This document shows, one piece after another, positions 1-12,471 of a stretch of 64,000 nucleotides of DNA. The position numbers and the translations under genes were made by a program. Position 1 is the stretch's first letter; every line of letters begins with the position of its first letter. The notes below the pieces were generated by a model that saw only the letters and a program-made list of their open reading frames with translations, was not told the DNA's origin and ran no database searches. Origin of the DNA: Porites lobata (Eukaryota > Cnidaria > Anthozoa > Scleractinia > Poritidae); contig CALNXK010000016.1 in assembly GCA_942486035.1 (NCBI GenBank), positions 2,133,501 through 2,197,500 on the forward strand. Direction: 5' to 3'.

Positions 1-118
1 CTTCTCACTGAGATTAACGCTTAAAAAATTTGTTCTCAGAACAGATGGTAAACTAAAAGATAGTCTGGGTCAGGAGGATCAGTCGGATAATTAAGGGGGT
101 ATGGCGAGATACACTTAC

Positions 119-3100
119 TGTTTCCGACGCAAGTTTCCCCAACTGATGATGCAGCGATTTCTTATGCACGAGTTCTCGTCTGCCATCCGCGTCTGCTATC
201 TCCTGTATATAATGAATTGAAATAAAGGTTTTAATTTTTAAAGCGTTGCATCTAGGAGTGTCGCTCATTACAACTCTTTACGACTATATAGCAGTCTTCA
301 GCTTAGGATAGCTGTCATAACTGTTTATAGCAATGTATTGCTCTATAAAGTGGTATACAACAGTGTATAGCTCTGTATAACAACGTATGGCTTATTAAAA
401 GGTGACGCATAGCTCTGTAAATTTAAGTATAGTTTATAATAGTATACACTTATATGAATCAGGGTTTTCATTATGAATTCTAGTCGCAGGAGAAAGGTGT
501 AACGTTACAGAAGAATATTTTGAAAGCGGCTCCAAGTCTGAATATAAAATAGTCATAGGCTACGGAATGTTTGCCAGAGAATTCTGCCTAGTACACGGAG
601 AATTCTCCGATCTCCGATGCCGAGTGAACACTCTCCATAAAGCTATTTAAAGCTCTGAATGCACAGAGACGATCATCAGTGGCAAGCAGAATGCCGTTTT
701 GAACACAGACAAGGGCGGTTTCACGGCTATGGTATAGTTTCCAGTGATTCTAAAGGCCTATGAAGTTGGTAGTCATGGAGACGTCTAGAGGCTTAGGGTA
801 AGACACCTTGCGAAAACTGTAACGTACCGTGTTTGTCGTTTGATTGATTAACTTTCAAAAACATACAATATTGTGACTTCTATACCTCAGCACGATCTAG
901 AAGAGGTTGTAATCGTGACCTAATGGCTTCTTCTGTCTCTGATATCAATCGCCTGGACAGTAGAACGTCTGAGCTAAAATGGAAACAAGAGTGCTGTTTA
1001 GATTGAGTATAGATCGACTCTAGCTACACTACACATTGCCGTGCTAACCCTACTGCGCAAAGGAACGTGCCTTAAAACTGTGAAGGTTGAATCCAGAAGT
1101 TATTTCATTAGTAGGTTCGGCATGATCGTCCGGGTGAACGTAATCCTGACAGTGAGTGACGTTTCCACAACCTGTGCGGTAGTCATCTTCAGAGTCAAAG
1201 TGAGTTGTACCACGTTAGCTGATAGTATAAACTCTGGTTATTGTTTCTTCCCTCCCTTGAATAACTGAGCCCCTGACAAAACATGAAACGTACCTTCGGT
1301 CTCGTCGGTGAAGATTCTCTGCTCTGCGGCGATCTTCTAATTCTCGCATCTAGTTAAACAGACGTGAAATGAAAATGTATTTCATTACGTTAAAATTAGA
1401 GACGAAGCTACAAGTGTAATCTGAGACGTTACCCTTCTATCTGCTTCTTCATCGAGCCATCGTTGCCTGGAAATGGAAAAGTTGACAGTCATAAACTACA
1501 GTAAGGGTGGTCAATTACTGACATTATATAATATGGCTGAATCCCCGAGCGGGCAAGATAAAGTGAATCCTGCGTTCTAATTGGCTACCGAGCGGGCAAA
1601 ATGAAGTGAATCCTGCGTTCTGATTGGCTACCCGAGCGGGCAAGATAGGCTCATCTTTGATACCGCAAGAAAAAGTTCTTTTTTTGGCCATATAATAAAA
1701 CCCCTATTGAACAAGCTCGTTTGATCAAGATGGCTGTATATTGGCTCCTTCTTTTTTGCGTTCTTATTGACTTCGACTTCGTCTGAGGTCTCGGTTAATA
1801 AGAACGCAAACAAGAACTTTGCCGATATCCATCCATCCATCTTGACCTCACGCTTGGTCAATAACGAAATTATCCACATATGTCCAAAATATAATAAGTA
1901 CAACGTCAAAGAGACGATTGATGAGAATCACTGTGCGACTTCAGTAAGATCCTCTCAAACAGAGATAACCAATCACAATACAGCAGCTAAACAGTCATGT
2001 TAGCCAATCAACGACTTGTAGAATTTCAACTGCCTTGGCTCTCAGTTCACTTCCTGAAATGTGATTGCTTAATTTTGTGTAAATAGGCCCTAGTTATTGT
2101 TACTGCAATGTAAAAGACTTCTCGCCAACCTGATAGTCTAGATATAATAAATTCGAAGGGGGGAAAACAGTGAGTAAGGGTTGATTTCCAGTGTCGCGTA
2201 ATTTTTACGTGCGTAAGTGCGAAAAATTTACGTTCGCAAATAAAATAGAGGCAATGCATGAAAGATCGCTCGTAAGCGTAAAAGTTGAACCTCGCTCAAC
2301 TTCTCGTTTAAGCTCAGCACTTTTTATCTTGCCTCTATTTTATTTACGTGATTAAAATTTAAGTGCGTTAACGTGCGTAGTCAAAAACGCGTCAGTGGAA
2401 ATCAACCTTACGGCAGAAAAGACATAACTGAACTGAGCGTGACCACTTCTGGAAAACACTGCGTTACAAACAAATAGTACAGCTATAGAGAACATTACCT
2501 GGCCACTTCTCTTTCCACCAGCTCATAGTCTAGAGGAAGCGTTCTACGAGGATACTTTGGGCTTTTTGGACTTTCAAGCTGAACACAAGAACAGACAAAA
2601 CAAGAAAAAAGTCATACCAAAATCCTTAACGTACTCAGAGAAACTAGCTTATAATTTGCCGAATAGATTAACTAAACCAGGCTTTTAGTAAGGGACTATT
2701 ATTACAGAATTCCTTGACTCGTCCTAAACTAGTGTTCCATCGACAGGTTCAGGAAGAGGATAACGAGGAGCTTAAACTGCAGCAGACACGACAACGTTAT
2801 AATGATGACGATGGTGATGATGATGATAATGAATTATCTCGTTACCACGTTTTATGGAGAACGTAAACACAAAATATTGAATCTTCACTTCCCTTTTGTC
2901 TGACACTGTCCTGTAGGTTGACTAACACAGTACATCACAGTGTGTTAAAAAGTCTGTCAACTTCTTATCTGTGTTTTGAGTTACAATACAAGAAGAAGAT
3001 CCCCACAATTTGGGGTCATATTGCCCTCTTTACACTTATTCATTTGTATATGAATGGATTTCCCACAAATCTTAGGCCACTGAACTGAGAGCAACTGCTT

Positions 3101-6100
3101 TCCGTCTTAAAGTTGTGAGTCCTATTTAAAGTTTGCTAGCTAAAAAAGGGGGCTTCTAACTAAGGAATTCTGTAGCTTTCTGAGGAACTGAATACTTTGA
3201 TGAATAACTGTCTATAAGTAAAATCAGTACTTCCTACAAGGACATGAAAAGAGAAGTAAAAAAAAATAAAAATAAAAATAAAGATCTCTTACAGTTGATA
3301 ATCGTGTCTTCTGGATACTTTGCCTCCAGGTGGGGACAATCAAAAAGTAGGGTGTTGTATTTGAAAATTAACTTTGCTACAAAAGACAATCATGCTTTCG
3401 ATATAGCAGTATCACCTGGCGTTCACATTCTCTTCTCTGTGTTCGTGGTGATATATAAGCTGTATCATGTTGAGACACCTTTTCCGGGGTCCTTGGACCT
3501 TCTTTTGTGGGTGTTCTAGGCGGAGTTTTTGGTTTGTCTGCCCATTCTACAGGAGGGGCCTTTTTGAGGATGGAGGACACTGTCTCTTTTGCAAAGTGAG
3601 CCCGCTCCATGTCTTGAAGCAGTTTAACCCTTTTGGCAATTTGTTGAGCTCTCTGGCGCTTAAGCTTTAAGAGAAAAGATGACGCAGCATTAAGTCTATG
3701 CCAGATGCCTCATTAAAACACCCCCCGATAAGGTGGACACTAAGTGCACACCAAGTGTTTGCCTAAGGTTGACCACACAGCCAACTCCCATTGCTGCACA
3801 CACCCTAGGGGCTGTGAGTGGCCAACATGAATTTTCTCCTGACAATATCAATATAAAATGAAGAGAAAAGATTAATGCAATGGGAATTAAAAGGATAAAA
3901 ATATCAGTATCTAGATTGACTGTAGATTAACCAATTTTAGCGCAGAAAATGTTTGTACAAACTGGATGAACCTAATAATGGCATTTGGACTGGAAATTTA
4001 TTAATTAAGAAGTAGAGAGGAAGGACCTCAAAACATGACAACATAATCCCAGAATCAGTGATATCTACAAGTACATACCTTCAGTTTAGCAGGAAGCAGC
4101 AGAGCCTGTTTAACTGGTTTGACAGGTCTTGCAGCCTGAAAATGAGCAGCTCTTGGCTGAAGACCTGGTTTTACCTGTAAAAGATAACACACAAATAAAA
4201 GATATTTTTATAATTGATCCATAACAACCTGAGATCAGACAGAGCTAAAGGCCCGTAAAAGAGGTTGTTCATCCGTATAAAAAAAGCTCTTGAAAGCCAA
4301 AGATAACATGAAAAGCTCACACTAGGATTATTCAAGCCAGTTAGCAAAGTGTCTCATATCACAAGGTGTGAGAAAAAAAAGAACTGACTCTCACAGGCTA
4401 AATAATAAACAGTACCAAGGCAATCATAGCCTTTTCCAGGCATTCAGATAGTGGAGTGCAGATCACCAATGATCACATCTCTTTGCACCATCCCCACAAT
4501 CTGAACGCCTGGAACAAGCTAAGGCAACTACTGGTGAGAATCAAAGCTTCTGTACCAATGTCACAAGTCTTAATCTCAACCATCAACTACAAAGTATTCC
4601 ACACAATAAACAATGCTGCAGGAAAGTAGTGCTCAGAGATTTAATTAGAGTGATCACATGACTGTAGGAACTAAAAAGCCCCCATGACTAAGGCGGTCAT
4701 TAAGAGGCGGGGGCCGGGAATTCCCCAAGCTACCATGAACGTGGCCCCCAGCTACTTTCATAGGTAAATAGAAGAAAAATAGAACCAAAAGAAATCCCTA
4801 GCTGTTTGATTCCCCGCCTACTTGTTGTATTTACCCGGCAACTTGAAATCTTAGTGACAACCCTGCATGACCCCCATGACCTGAGTACAGAGAGAGCACC
4901 ACAGGAAAAAGCAATATCTTATTATCTGTAATCTATTTAGATTAATACATTTGTATTATTAGTAATACATTTGTATTAGTAGTAGTATTGAAAGTTGCAG
5001 GTAAAAGGTAAAGTAAAACGTACCACAGGAGTCTGAATAGGAGTGTCCTTAGCTCTTAAAAGTGCAGACAACCCAGCCTGAAGTATGGCATCCCTCTCTG
5101 GAGTGGGGTCTGGAGAACTTGTGACCACTGTCAAAAAATTAAAATTTGTTTCTCAAGAGAGGGGAAACAAGAGCTTTGAGTTGTTCATCCCAGAAATTGT
5201 TGTTGAAAAATGCCACTTTAGCTTAATAGCTGAGCAATTCCTGGGCCCACCAAAAAGCATTGAAACTGCTCAAAACAATTTGTTACTTTGCAAGTCAAGA
5301 ACTATGCTGATTTTTGCTCCTGGTGCTAAATTACAGCTTCCAAAGTTTGAAAAGGCACTAAAGGCAATATTATTAATTTTTCTTTCTCTCCTCCCTTTGT
5401 TTGCTTTTTCTCCTCCTGCTTTAAATTTTAAGTTTACTTGTCTGGGAATAGGCTGCATTTCCACAAAAATTATTTTGAAGGAAGATCAGGTGGGTAGCGG
5501 AACAAGATTTTCATAAAAGGATTTTCTGGGCAACTGTACATGATTTGTCACATTCTTCCCTGGCCTGTTTGACTATTCACTCATTCTGTACAAAAGATCT
5601 TGCCCTTTCCACCCCTCCCACACAGAAGTTGGGTAGTTCTCTATGATTGACCTTTTAACTGAGAGCAACACAAAAGGTACCTGGGATGTGGATCCACACA
5701 ACCAGTTATGGGTTGTTGACGTGTGAATGTATTAAGGTCTCGGTAAAGGAAAACGAGGTGCCCACAGAAAAAAATTCTAGTCGCGCGAGTATTTTTGCTA
5801 CAAAGGCAAGTTATATATCAAATTAAAGCTAAAAGACTAAATTACCCTATAAAAGATTTTATTTCATCGAATTTCAAACGGCGCTTAAGTTTTTTGCTCT
5901 CGAACTCAGAGGTATCGAGTTTACTGCTGAAGCTCCAGCCCTTTCGCGTTGTTAAATATTCACTTCCTTTTTATTGCATCTGATTGACAGATAAAAGACC
6001 TAAAAAAGGGTGTGAGGAAATTTGCATATGTCTCATATTAGCGGAATTATTGCATTTCAAACTAAAAAGTCGAATCTCGAGCGCGATTTACGCAAAGAAA

Positions 6101-9100
6101 CTGACATAAAATGAGTTACAAAGGGAAATCGGAAAATTCCTCACACCCTTTTTGAGTCTATATCATCATCCGTCATATCTGAAAGTTTCAAAGCGATAGC
6201 TTAAAACCTGCCCTGACTGGAGGTCAGAGAATTTTGATTTTTGCGTCTAAAATAGAGTGAGAGAAAATCAGCTCTAAAGATTTAGCGCGAGGTCCACGCT
6301 TGGCTGGTTAGCTCAGAAAAGGCTCATTTTAGAAGGGTTAAAAAGCACTTTCTGATTTTCTTTTTCTGCCAAAATAAAATTTAGGGCCCACTCATGCCAA
6401 AAATCCAAAAAAACCAAAATCGAGCAATGTACTAAAATTTTCATTTACCGAGACCTTAAACTGTGAACAGAACCTTTCGTTGACACTTCAAGCCCCAATA
6501 CCCATATAAAAATAATTTCTCAAAATCAACTGGCCTTACAAAATAAGAGAGACAATCTGATAAAGGATCAGAGCATATTTTCCCTTTGGTGATCATTTTA
6601 TCAGTTAGATCATAACTTTTTCTCTTGATAATGTATTGTTATTGAATGTTAAACCGAAAAACCATCAGGGATGGATGACACTTGTACTTACTAATAGATG
6701 GCTGATGAGGTGATATTCGGTAAAGAAATACCAAAGAAAGTGTTTCTAAAAACATTTGACACTTTTTCATATTTCTTTACCTCATCAGCCATCTATGTGC
6801 TGATATTGTCACAATTAAGAAAACTCAGTGATGTTTTCAAAGGTTTATATTGGGACTTTATCAAGGGATAATAAATTAAGTGATTCTGCCTAGACTGTGG
6901 ATAGCTACTGTTATTGACTTTTCATTTTCAAACCTGGTTTCATTGGTGTTGGAACTTTATCAGAGTCCTGAGGTTTTCTGCCAGCTACTTCCTGGATAAA
7001 GGCACTTGGCTTCTCTGAGATTTCTTCTGTTTTCAACACAGGTTCCTCTTTTTCACTCTTATGATAAAGAATTTGATTTATTGAATAGCTTACTATCAAT
7101 GATGTACAACAAGAAGAGACAAAAATCAACAAACAACTCAATAAATGAACCAACTAGTATTCATCATCGTGTAAACATAGGATCTTGCCCACCTTTTTCT
7201 CTTTGTCCTCCATCCTCTTCAATTCATTACCAAGATCTTCCCCACCAACATGGAGCTGTGCAGCCAAAAGTGATAATTGTCTAACAAGGGCAGATAGTTC
7301 TTGGTACATTGGTGGAAGACCATGGCCAACCTTGGGCTGTAATGGGGCATGGCTGACAAATGTCTGCAGTGCTCTAACTGCTCCCCTATGGGCTGCTGCA
7401 AGGCGACTCAATGTCTGGCTCTGCAGAATGATCATATAGTTATATAGTCAGCCCTAATGGACGCTAAGAGAAGGTTGTTTACCATTTTAAAAAGTTTAAT
7501 ATGGTTGGAGAGTAAAATAATGGAACTCTACTTTTTGGGTCATTCCAGCAGAAAATATTGCAGGAAAATAGAATTTCTGTTCCATTTCTATAAGAGCCAT
7601 CCTTCAAGATTCCATATTCGTATTTCAGTAAACACAAAGGTTCAGCAAAGTATAAGATAATTTTCGCAAACATTAACTGTTTCAAGGATAATCATAACTA
7701 CAAAATTTCTTGTGTTTTGATTTAAGAAAAGTTTTATATATCACAAATGAAATCACTAGCTCCGTGGTTGTCCGATTTTGTTAATCACTCATATGATTAC
7801 AGACTGAATTGGACTCCACTCAGTCCTGTTACCATTACCAATCAAGACTCAGTAAGCAGCTAACTGAGATAAAATAGATGGTTCGACATGAAGTGACTGC
7901 AGTTAGTGTCTAACATTGGTGGTGTAGGTTTGAAAAATTTATATATATAAAAACACTGGAAGGTGTACTGTTGAACTGTCCAGGTAAGTGAAAGAATTGC
8001 TTTACACAGTAATACCTTTTTTGTGTGTTTTATTCCTCTCCCCTTCTTATTTAGCTCATCCTCAATTTCTTGAACCTGAAAAAGGAGGCAAATATGCACT
8101 TGATCAGAGAAGCATTCATAATAATTAGGGCTCCCACAAGTCACGTCTGATCTTCCACAGCAAATACACATAGATTTCAATGCTGGACTAGTCACTTTTC
8201 ACGCTCACTTGCCCACTGAGCAAGAGCCCAGGCAAGTGACATTCTTTAACCCTTTAAGCCCCAATATGCACTTACAAATTCTCGAAACTGATCTTGCAGA
8301 ATTAGTTGAGAGAATTTGATAAAAGATCAAAGCATTTTCTCTTTGGTGATCATTTTATTAACTCTCATAACCATTTTTCTTGGCAATATATGGATATTGT
8401 TAGGAGAAAATTGATGTTAGTCACTACTGGGACTGAGACAAGCTTGACAAAAATGTGTGAGCAGCAGCTTGTCTAAACGACAAGCTGGAATTAATCTTTT
8501 TTTAGACTGAATCTGTCATATGTTATTTATTAAATATTATTATTGGGTTCAAGAGTTACCCAACGTAAGATGTATAAGTATGTGTGTACCAAAGGGCATA
8601 GCTTTAAATTAGCCCATTGGGCTGAGATTCAGCAACGTGCAAAGAAAGTAGTGTCCGATAGTCCAGGGCTAGTGGATTCTGCTATCGGGCTAGTGAATTC
8701 TGTCGTTAACTTGCCCAACGGGCAAGTGAGGTTTTTTGAGCAGTTCCAATAACAGAAGAACTATGAAATCAATTCTGTTCGTCAAAAAGCGTCTGGGGCT
8801 AGTTGAAGTGATCATTTTATTAACTCTCATAACCATTTTTCTTGGCAATATATGGATATTGTTAGGAGAAAATTGATGTTGGTCACTACTGGGACTGAGA
8901 CAAGCTTGACAAAAATGTGAGAGCAGCGGCTTGTCTAAACAATGAGCTGAAATTAATCTTTTTTTAGACTGACTCTGTCATATGTTATTTATTAAATATT
9001 ATTATTGGTTTCAAGAGTTACCCAACGTAAGATGTATAAGTATGTGTGTACCAAAGGGCATAGCTTTAAATTAGCCCACTGGGCTGAGATTAAGCAACGT

Positions 9101-11080
9101 GCAAAGAAAGTAGTGTCCGATAGTCCAGGGCTAGTGGATTCTGCTATCGGGCTAGTGAATTCTGTCGTTAACCTGCCCAACGGGCAAGTGAGGTTTTTTG
9201 AGCAGTTCCAATAACAGAAGAACTATGAAATCAATTCTGTTTGTCAAAAAGCGTCTGGGGCTAGTTGAAATGACATCTGGGCTAGTAAATGCTAGCTTCA
9301 GCTTGCCTGAATGGCAAGCTGTAAAAATGACTTTCTTTGCACCCTGTTAAGTGAAGACTTCAACTGCCATTGTGATCTAAATGGGGTAAGAGTTATGGAT
9401 CCTTGTCTGGAACAAGGGCTTGAAGGTTAAGTAAGACCACTTAACTTAATTAAGCAAACCAACCAATATTGCTGTCCTGGCGGAGATTTTCTGTGTTAAT
9501 TAGCCATGGCAAATATTTATCATACTGACAATATATTGATCTAAACCAGTGTTCTCCCCAAAGATTAGCTCAGCAGGTAAAGGACCATCCCTGAATGGTA
9601 AGGCCAAAAATATGCACCAGAGGTGGGGGGGTAGGGGGTGGTGGGGGTGGCTTCGCACTCAAAAAGGCTTTTATTTTCAAGAATCCTGTCAACCAATTGA
9701 CTGAAAATTATCTTGAACGTCTCAAAACAGAGAATTTTATGAATGTAGGCTGCCTTTACTGCTAGGGTCAATTTAGTAACAAGTCGCAGAAGTCGCACAC
9801 TTTTCCTGCTGGTCGAGAAAGTCTAGAATTGGGACAAGCCCACAAAAAAATTGTTAGCCTGCAGTGCTTCGGAAGGTACCACTCAACATTCAAATAAAGT
9901 AAGCAGAGAGAATAGCTGTGCATGCTTTTTGTTTTTCCGTATTTACTTCCTTTTCTTTTGAGGATCGGCTTGGATCACAACTTGCATATTTTGTGAAACA
10001 ACTTATTTAATCTTGGTAACACTTCACACGGTAAATTTTACGGTTACCTCCTGATAAGGAGAAGACTGCAAAACAAGTCTGATCTACATGTTGTAGCCCA
10101 GACTGAACACTTACACTGTATGTGGTGTAAAATGGTGAAATAACTAGAAAGTCTACTGATTTATCTTTTAAAGGTACCTGTCTTTGTAGTACATAAAGCA
10201 TCCTCGCAGATCGGGCAGCCTGCTCTTCAGATCTCACTACCTGCCGCTGGTCAACATCATCATCTGATAATCTCACTTCGTCACCTCTTCTTCTCTTCAG
10301 CCTTTTATCCTTATTTCTCAAGACCTCAGGTCTTTCATTTTTTAATCCCTCCATTTGCATCATGTACTGATGAAGTTCTTTCCGAAGTTTTCGTATTTCA
10401 TTTGCTTGACTCCTTTCCCTGTCTGATTCAAAACCATCATCTTCCCTTGTTGCAGGGTAAAAGTACATCTCATGTTGTTTTTTAGCTGCCGCTTCTTGCT
10501 TTTTTGCCACCTGATGTACCCTTTCCCTCAGAGTAACACCATTTTGTGATTGAACACTTTGAGTTTTAGATTTACCTCTCTTCCCTTTACCTTTCTTCCC
10601 TGTAGTTCCCGACCCCTTGGATGATGTAGTAACATGCTTGTTTTCAGTCTCCTCAAATTGTGACACTAATATGTTATCACTTCCAAGTTCTTTCACCTTC
10701 TTAACATCCTTTTTAGCAAGATGAACTGCAAGAGCGAGTCTGTCACTTGACAGTGAAGATGAAACAGAAGCCACATGCAGAGGATAAACACTTGGAATAT
10801 GAGGTGTTGCATGTGGAGTTTGGGACTGTTCAGATATTTTTTCTATAACTATAGGCTGTGGCTTTCTAAACCTTGTTGTTAATTGACTCTCTGTAGTAGG
10901 AACTCCTAAGTTAAACTGCAGCTGGTTCATTTGATGAGGAGCAGCGTCAGTATGCGATGTGCCTGGCATGAAGCGATGTGGAACACTCACTGCATGATTA
11001 AATCCAGGTTGTATACTAGCTGGAACTGGAAAGTTAGTGAAGCCCACTTGGGTTGGTCTGGAAAGGACACTGGTTGACAT
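119..11080 (-). CDS. KIAA0753: Moonraker/KIAA0753-like centriolar satellite protein, 3' end outside window
   Basis: Coding exons in transcript order: 10178-11080, 8016-8075, 7193-7420, 6934-7057, 5024-5127, 4079-4174, 3479-3664, 2499-2578, 1433-1466, 1294-1349, 886-973, 119-202. All have AG/GT junctions and join in phase, giving 681 codons without a stop. Family hallmarks seen: MNQLQFN near residue 51, SSDRLALAVHLAKKDVKK, EEQAARSARMLYVLQRQ ending exon 1, GIKHTKK (exon 2), SRLAAAHRGAVRALQTFV (exon 3), QRWLDEEADRR (exon 9) and EEAIRSRLQPLLDRAE (exon 11). These follow the order of human KIAA0753 (OFIP/Moonraker), known to bind OFD1 and FOPNL at centriolar satellites and to act in centriole duplication and ciliogenesis. 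The human C-terminal acidic region is not seen, so the gene should continue left of base 1. Exon 9 is only 34 nt. An acceptor-like AG lies 1 nt upstream of the ATG, implying a 5'UTR intron. Exon 12 is the least certain. Confidence 0.88.
1543..1650. repeat. Short tandem repeat, about 41-bp unit, three copies
   Basis: Three successive copies contain CGAGCGGGCAAGAT, then AAGTGAATCCTGCGTTCT and ATTGGCTAC, with small changes. They lie in the intron between the 34-nt exon and exon 2499-2578 of the Moonraker-like gene, directly before a foldback element. I recall the GAGCGGGCAAGAT motif from coral repeats but could not check it. Confidence 0.6.
1672..1895. mobile_element. Foldback MITE-like element with imperfect arms
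   Basis: The left arm (TTGAACAAGCTCGTTTGATC, then AAGATGGCTGTATATTGGC and a poly-T GCGTTCTTAT block) is mirrored on the right by ATAAGAACGCAAACAAGAAC, a diverged ATATCCATCC block, CATCTTGACCTCACGCTTGG and TCAA. The centre is a short hairpin of GACTTCGACTTCG and GTCTGAGGTCTCGG. Outer bases (GGCCATATAATAAA / ATTATCCACATATGTCC) still pair partly. It is intronic in the Moonraker-like gene and has no coding content. Confidence 0.6.
2176..2411. mobile_element. MITE with inverted ends TAAGGGTTGATTTCCA
   Basis: The ends are inverted copies: left AAGGGTTGATTTCCAGTG, right (reverse complement) AAGGTTGATTTCCACTGACG. Inside, AAATAAAATAGAGGCAATG faces TGCCTCTATTTTATTTACG, and AAAGTTGAACCTCG faces CTCAACTTCTCG, so most of the 236 bp can fold on itself. 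No clear target duplication beyond TAA/TTA at the edges. It lies in a Moonraker intron. Confidence 0.72.
2806..2832. repeat. GAT-rich microsatellite
   Basis: A run of GATGAT-type triplets with interruptions. Intronic in the Moonraker-like gene; no further structure seen. Confidence 0.6.
5150..5730. repeat. Diverged copy of the repeat family found at 19490-20087
   Basis: Blocks such as GGTGGGTAGCGGAACAAGAT, a TTCATAAAAGGATTTTCTGG-like stretch, a pyrimidine-rich TTTCTCTCCTCCC tract and GGATGTGGATCCACAC have counterparts in the same order in the 19.5-20.1-kb element. The terminal repeats are no longer clear. It sits in the Moonraker intron immediately before the TTAA-flanked element at 5736. 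Confidence 0.45.
5736..6455. mobile_element. TTAA-flanked non-autonomous DNA transposon, 720 bp
   Basis: Both sides carry TTAA (5732-5735 and 6456-6459) next to inverted ends GGTCTCGGTAAA / TTTACCGAGACC. No transposase-like reading frame is present. TTAA duplications are typical of the piggyBac, Kolobok and Sola3 groups; the short TIR does not decide between them. It is intronic in the Moonraker-like gene. Confidence 0.65.
6691..6798. mobile_element. Short hairpin MITE-like element
   Basis: ATAGATGGCTGATGAGGT at the left is mirrored by ACCTCATCAGCCATCTAT at the right. The pairing continues inward through TAAAGAAATA and GAAAGTG, with a 9-nt insertion in the left arm. A TA dinucleotide at each edge would fit a TA target duplication. 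Intronic. Confidence 0.55.
8250..8400. repeat. Dispersed repeat 'CCCTTTAAGCCCCAATATG', partner of 6485-6640
   Basis: CTTTAAGCCCCAATATGCAC followed by ATAAAAGATCAAAGCATTTTC and GGTGATCATTTTATTA matches the order of motifs at 6485-6640 (TTCAAGCCCCAATACCCATA, GATAAAGGATCAGAGCATA, GGTGATCATTTTATCAG). The edge TTTAACCC would suit a TTAA-type element whose other end is lost. Confidence 0.5.
8346..9269. repeat. Recent tandem duplication, two 462-bp units
   Basis: Units 8346-8807 and 8808-9269 are nearly identical, with only a few substitutions seen by eye. Each contains the same open frame of about 69 codons (8543-8752 and 9005-9214) on the plus strand. I do not recognise that peptide and treat it as chance, since it lies in an intron of a minus-strand gene. 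Inside each unit CCCATTGGGC- and TTGCCC-type motifs recur. Confidence 0.85.
9623..9653 (+). other. G-rich tract with quadruplex pattern
   Basis: Several runs of three or more G separated by one or two bases (GGTGGGGGGGTAGGGGGTGG and on). It would satisfy a G-quadruplex pattern on the plus strand. Located in the first coding intron of the Moonraker-like gene. Confidence 0.45.
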
Positions 11081-12250
11081 CCTAAGTGAAATCCAAAAAA
11101 GTAATTTTGTTTGAGATGTTGTAATAAATTGTCATTCTCAATAATTAGAGACCTTAAGATTCTAAGACGAGAATGACAACATGTACAAGTTTTCTCAATA
11201 CTGAGTACTGCTTGAGCATGAGTTTTTGCCAGACTGTTATATATACTGGTGGAAGTAAGATATCAAACATTAAAATTTTTATCTTTTTATGCAGATTGGG
11301 AGAGGGCTTAACTTCCTTGAATAAAGATTTGAAAGTTTTTTGGTGAAAAAAAGGACGATGAAGTATTCAGGGGTGACTATTTTTTGACAATATGCAAAAA
11401 ATTTTTACTCATTCTCTTGCTGGAATCAAAAGGTCTCTATTATGTGGGACAAGGAAAACCCATGACCTCCCTCCCAGTAAAATACCCCCTCTGAGGAAAC
11501 CTACGGTATATAAATGATGGCTAAATAAGCTAAACTTTGGTAGGAGGCTTTGAAACCACTAAAGATGCCCCCAGCACTATTAAAATCATTAATACGCGAG
11601 GTCTCATATTGCATAATCCTAAAAATGGCCTTAAAAATAAAGGATTTGTTTGCAAATTCAGGTGATAGATTCAAAAAGATAAATACTGACAGTCAGTGAT
11701 GTATTATCACTGTTAAACAGTACAGCTACATTAGGGTATAGAATGGTCTACCCGAAAAAATTATGGCAAGTTTTGTAAATAATAACTGACTCTTAATAAT
11801 TCTTATCTGTATATTTTAGAATGCCAGTTCTGGACTGGAGTCTTGGGCTCACTAGGATTTACACCATCTTGAAGCTTAACACATTGATTATCTCTGTTAC
11901 TAGAAATTAATGAAGGAGTAATTATACAGTAGGTGAGGGATTAGGAGTCCTTGTGCAGGTATCGGGTCACAAATTGTGTAAAAAGAACAAAACAATATAT
12001 CTCCCAAAGGTCGATCATTTGCATTGTTTTGTTGCGCAGGTACATGCAGGAGGACCCAATATTAGATGCTCCATGTCCCCCAATTTCCTTTTCAAATAAT
12101 TTATGTCCGGTTCGTTATACCCTGAATACGTCCTCCCTAAATGATTTTAACAGAGCAGAGGTGTAGCGAAAGAAGATTGAGCGAGCTCAAGAAAACATAT
12201 CTAACGGTAACTTCCCAGAGTTAATACTCTAATTTTCCAGTTTCTTTACC
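11081..12250. other. Region upstream of the Moonraker start, no gene seen
   Basis: AT-rich sequence between the Moonraker ATG and its proposed 5'UTR exon. No convincing exon, RNA gene or repeat structure was found. If the 5'UTR intron model is right, this is that intron. Confidence 0.5.
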
Positions 12251-12384
12251 GACCTCTTCCTTTTTAGAATAATCCTCCGTCTTTGAAAGGTTTCTGCGAT
12301 GACGTGAGGTGGGTATAAAATGACCAAAGCAAAACTTTAATTCTTCGTCCAAGGAAACCGCCATGTTTTTTTACCGCCATCTTG
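12251..12384 (-). promoter_or_regulatory. Possible 5'UTR exon and promoter of the Moonraker-like gene
   Basis: The Moonraker start codon sits one base after an AG preceded by pyrimidines, so a non-coding exon should lie upstream. On the minus strand a plausible donor (AGGTCG|GTAAAG, exon end 12251 or nearby) lies about 1.2 kb upstream. Next to it are two YY1-like CAAGATGGCGG/CATGGCGG motifs (12374-12384 and about 12358-12365), typical of metazoan housekeeping promoters. The transcription start was not determined; this is inference from motif and splice logic. Confidence 0.3.
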
Positions 12385-12471
12385 TTTGAACCATCACGTG
12401 ACTAAATCGCTGGGTTTCAGTCTCCTTCGTGAGAAAGAAGGGCGTCGCCCAAATCGCCCAACAAAGCTCTT

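Noticed and set aside
8543..9214. Pair of near-identical 69-codon frames
   Set aside because: Identity comes from the recent tandem duplication; antisense within an intron, no domain, no splice or start evidence.
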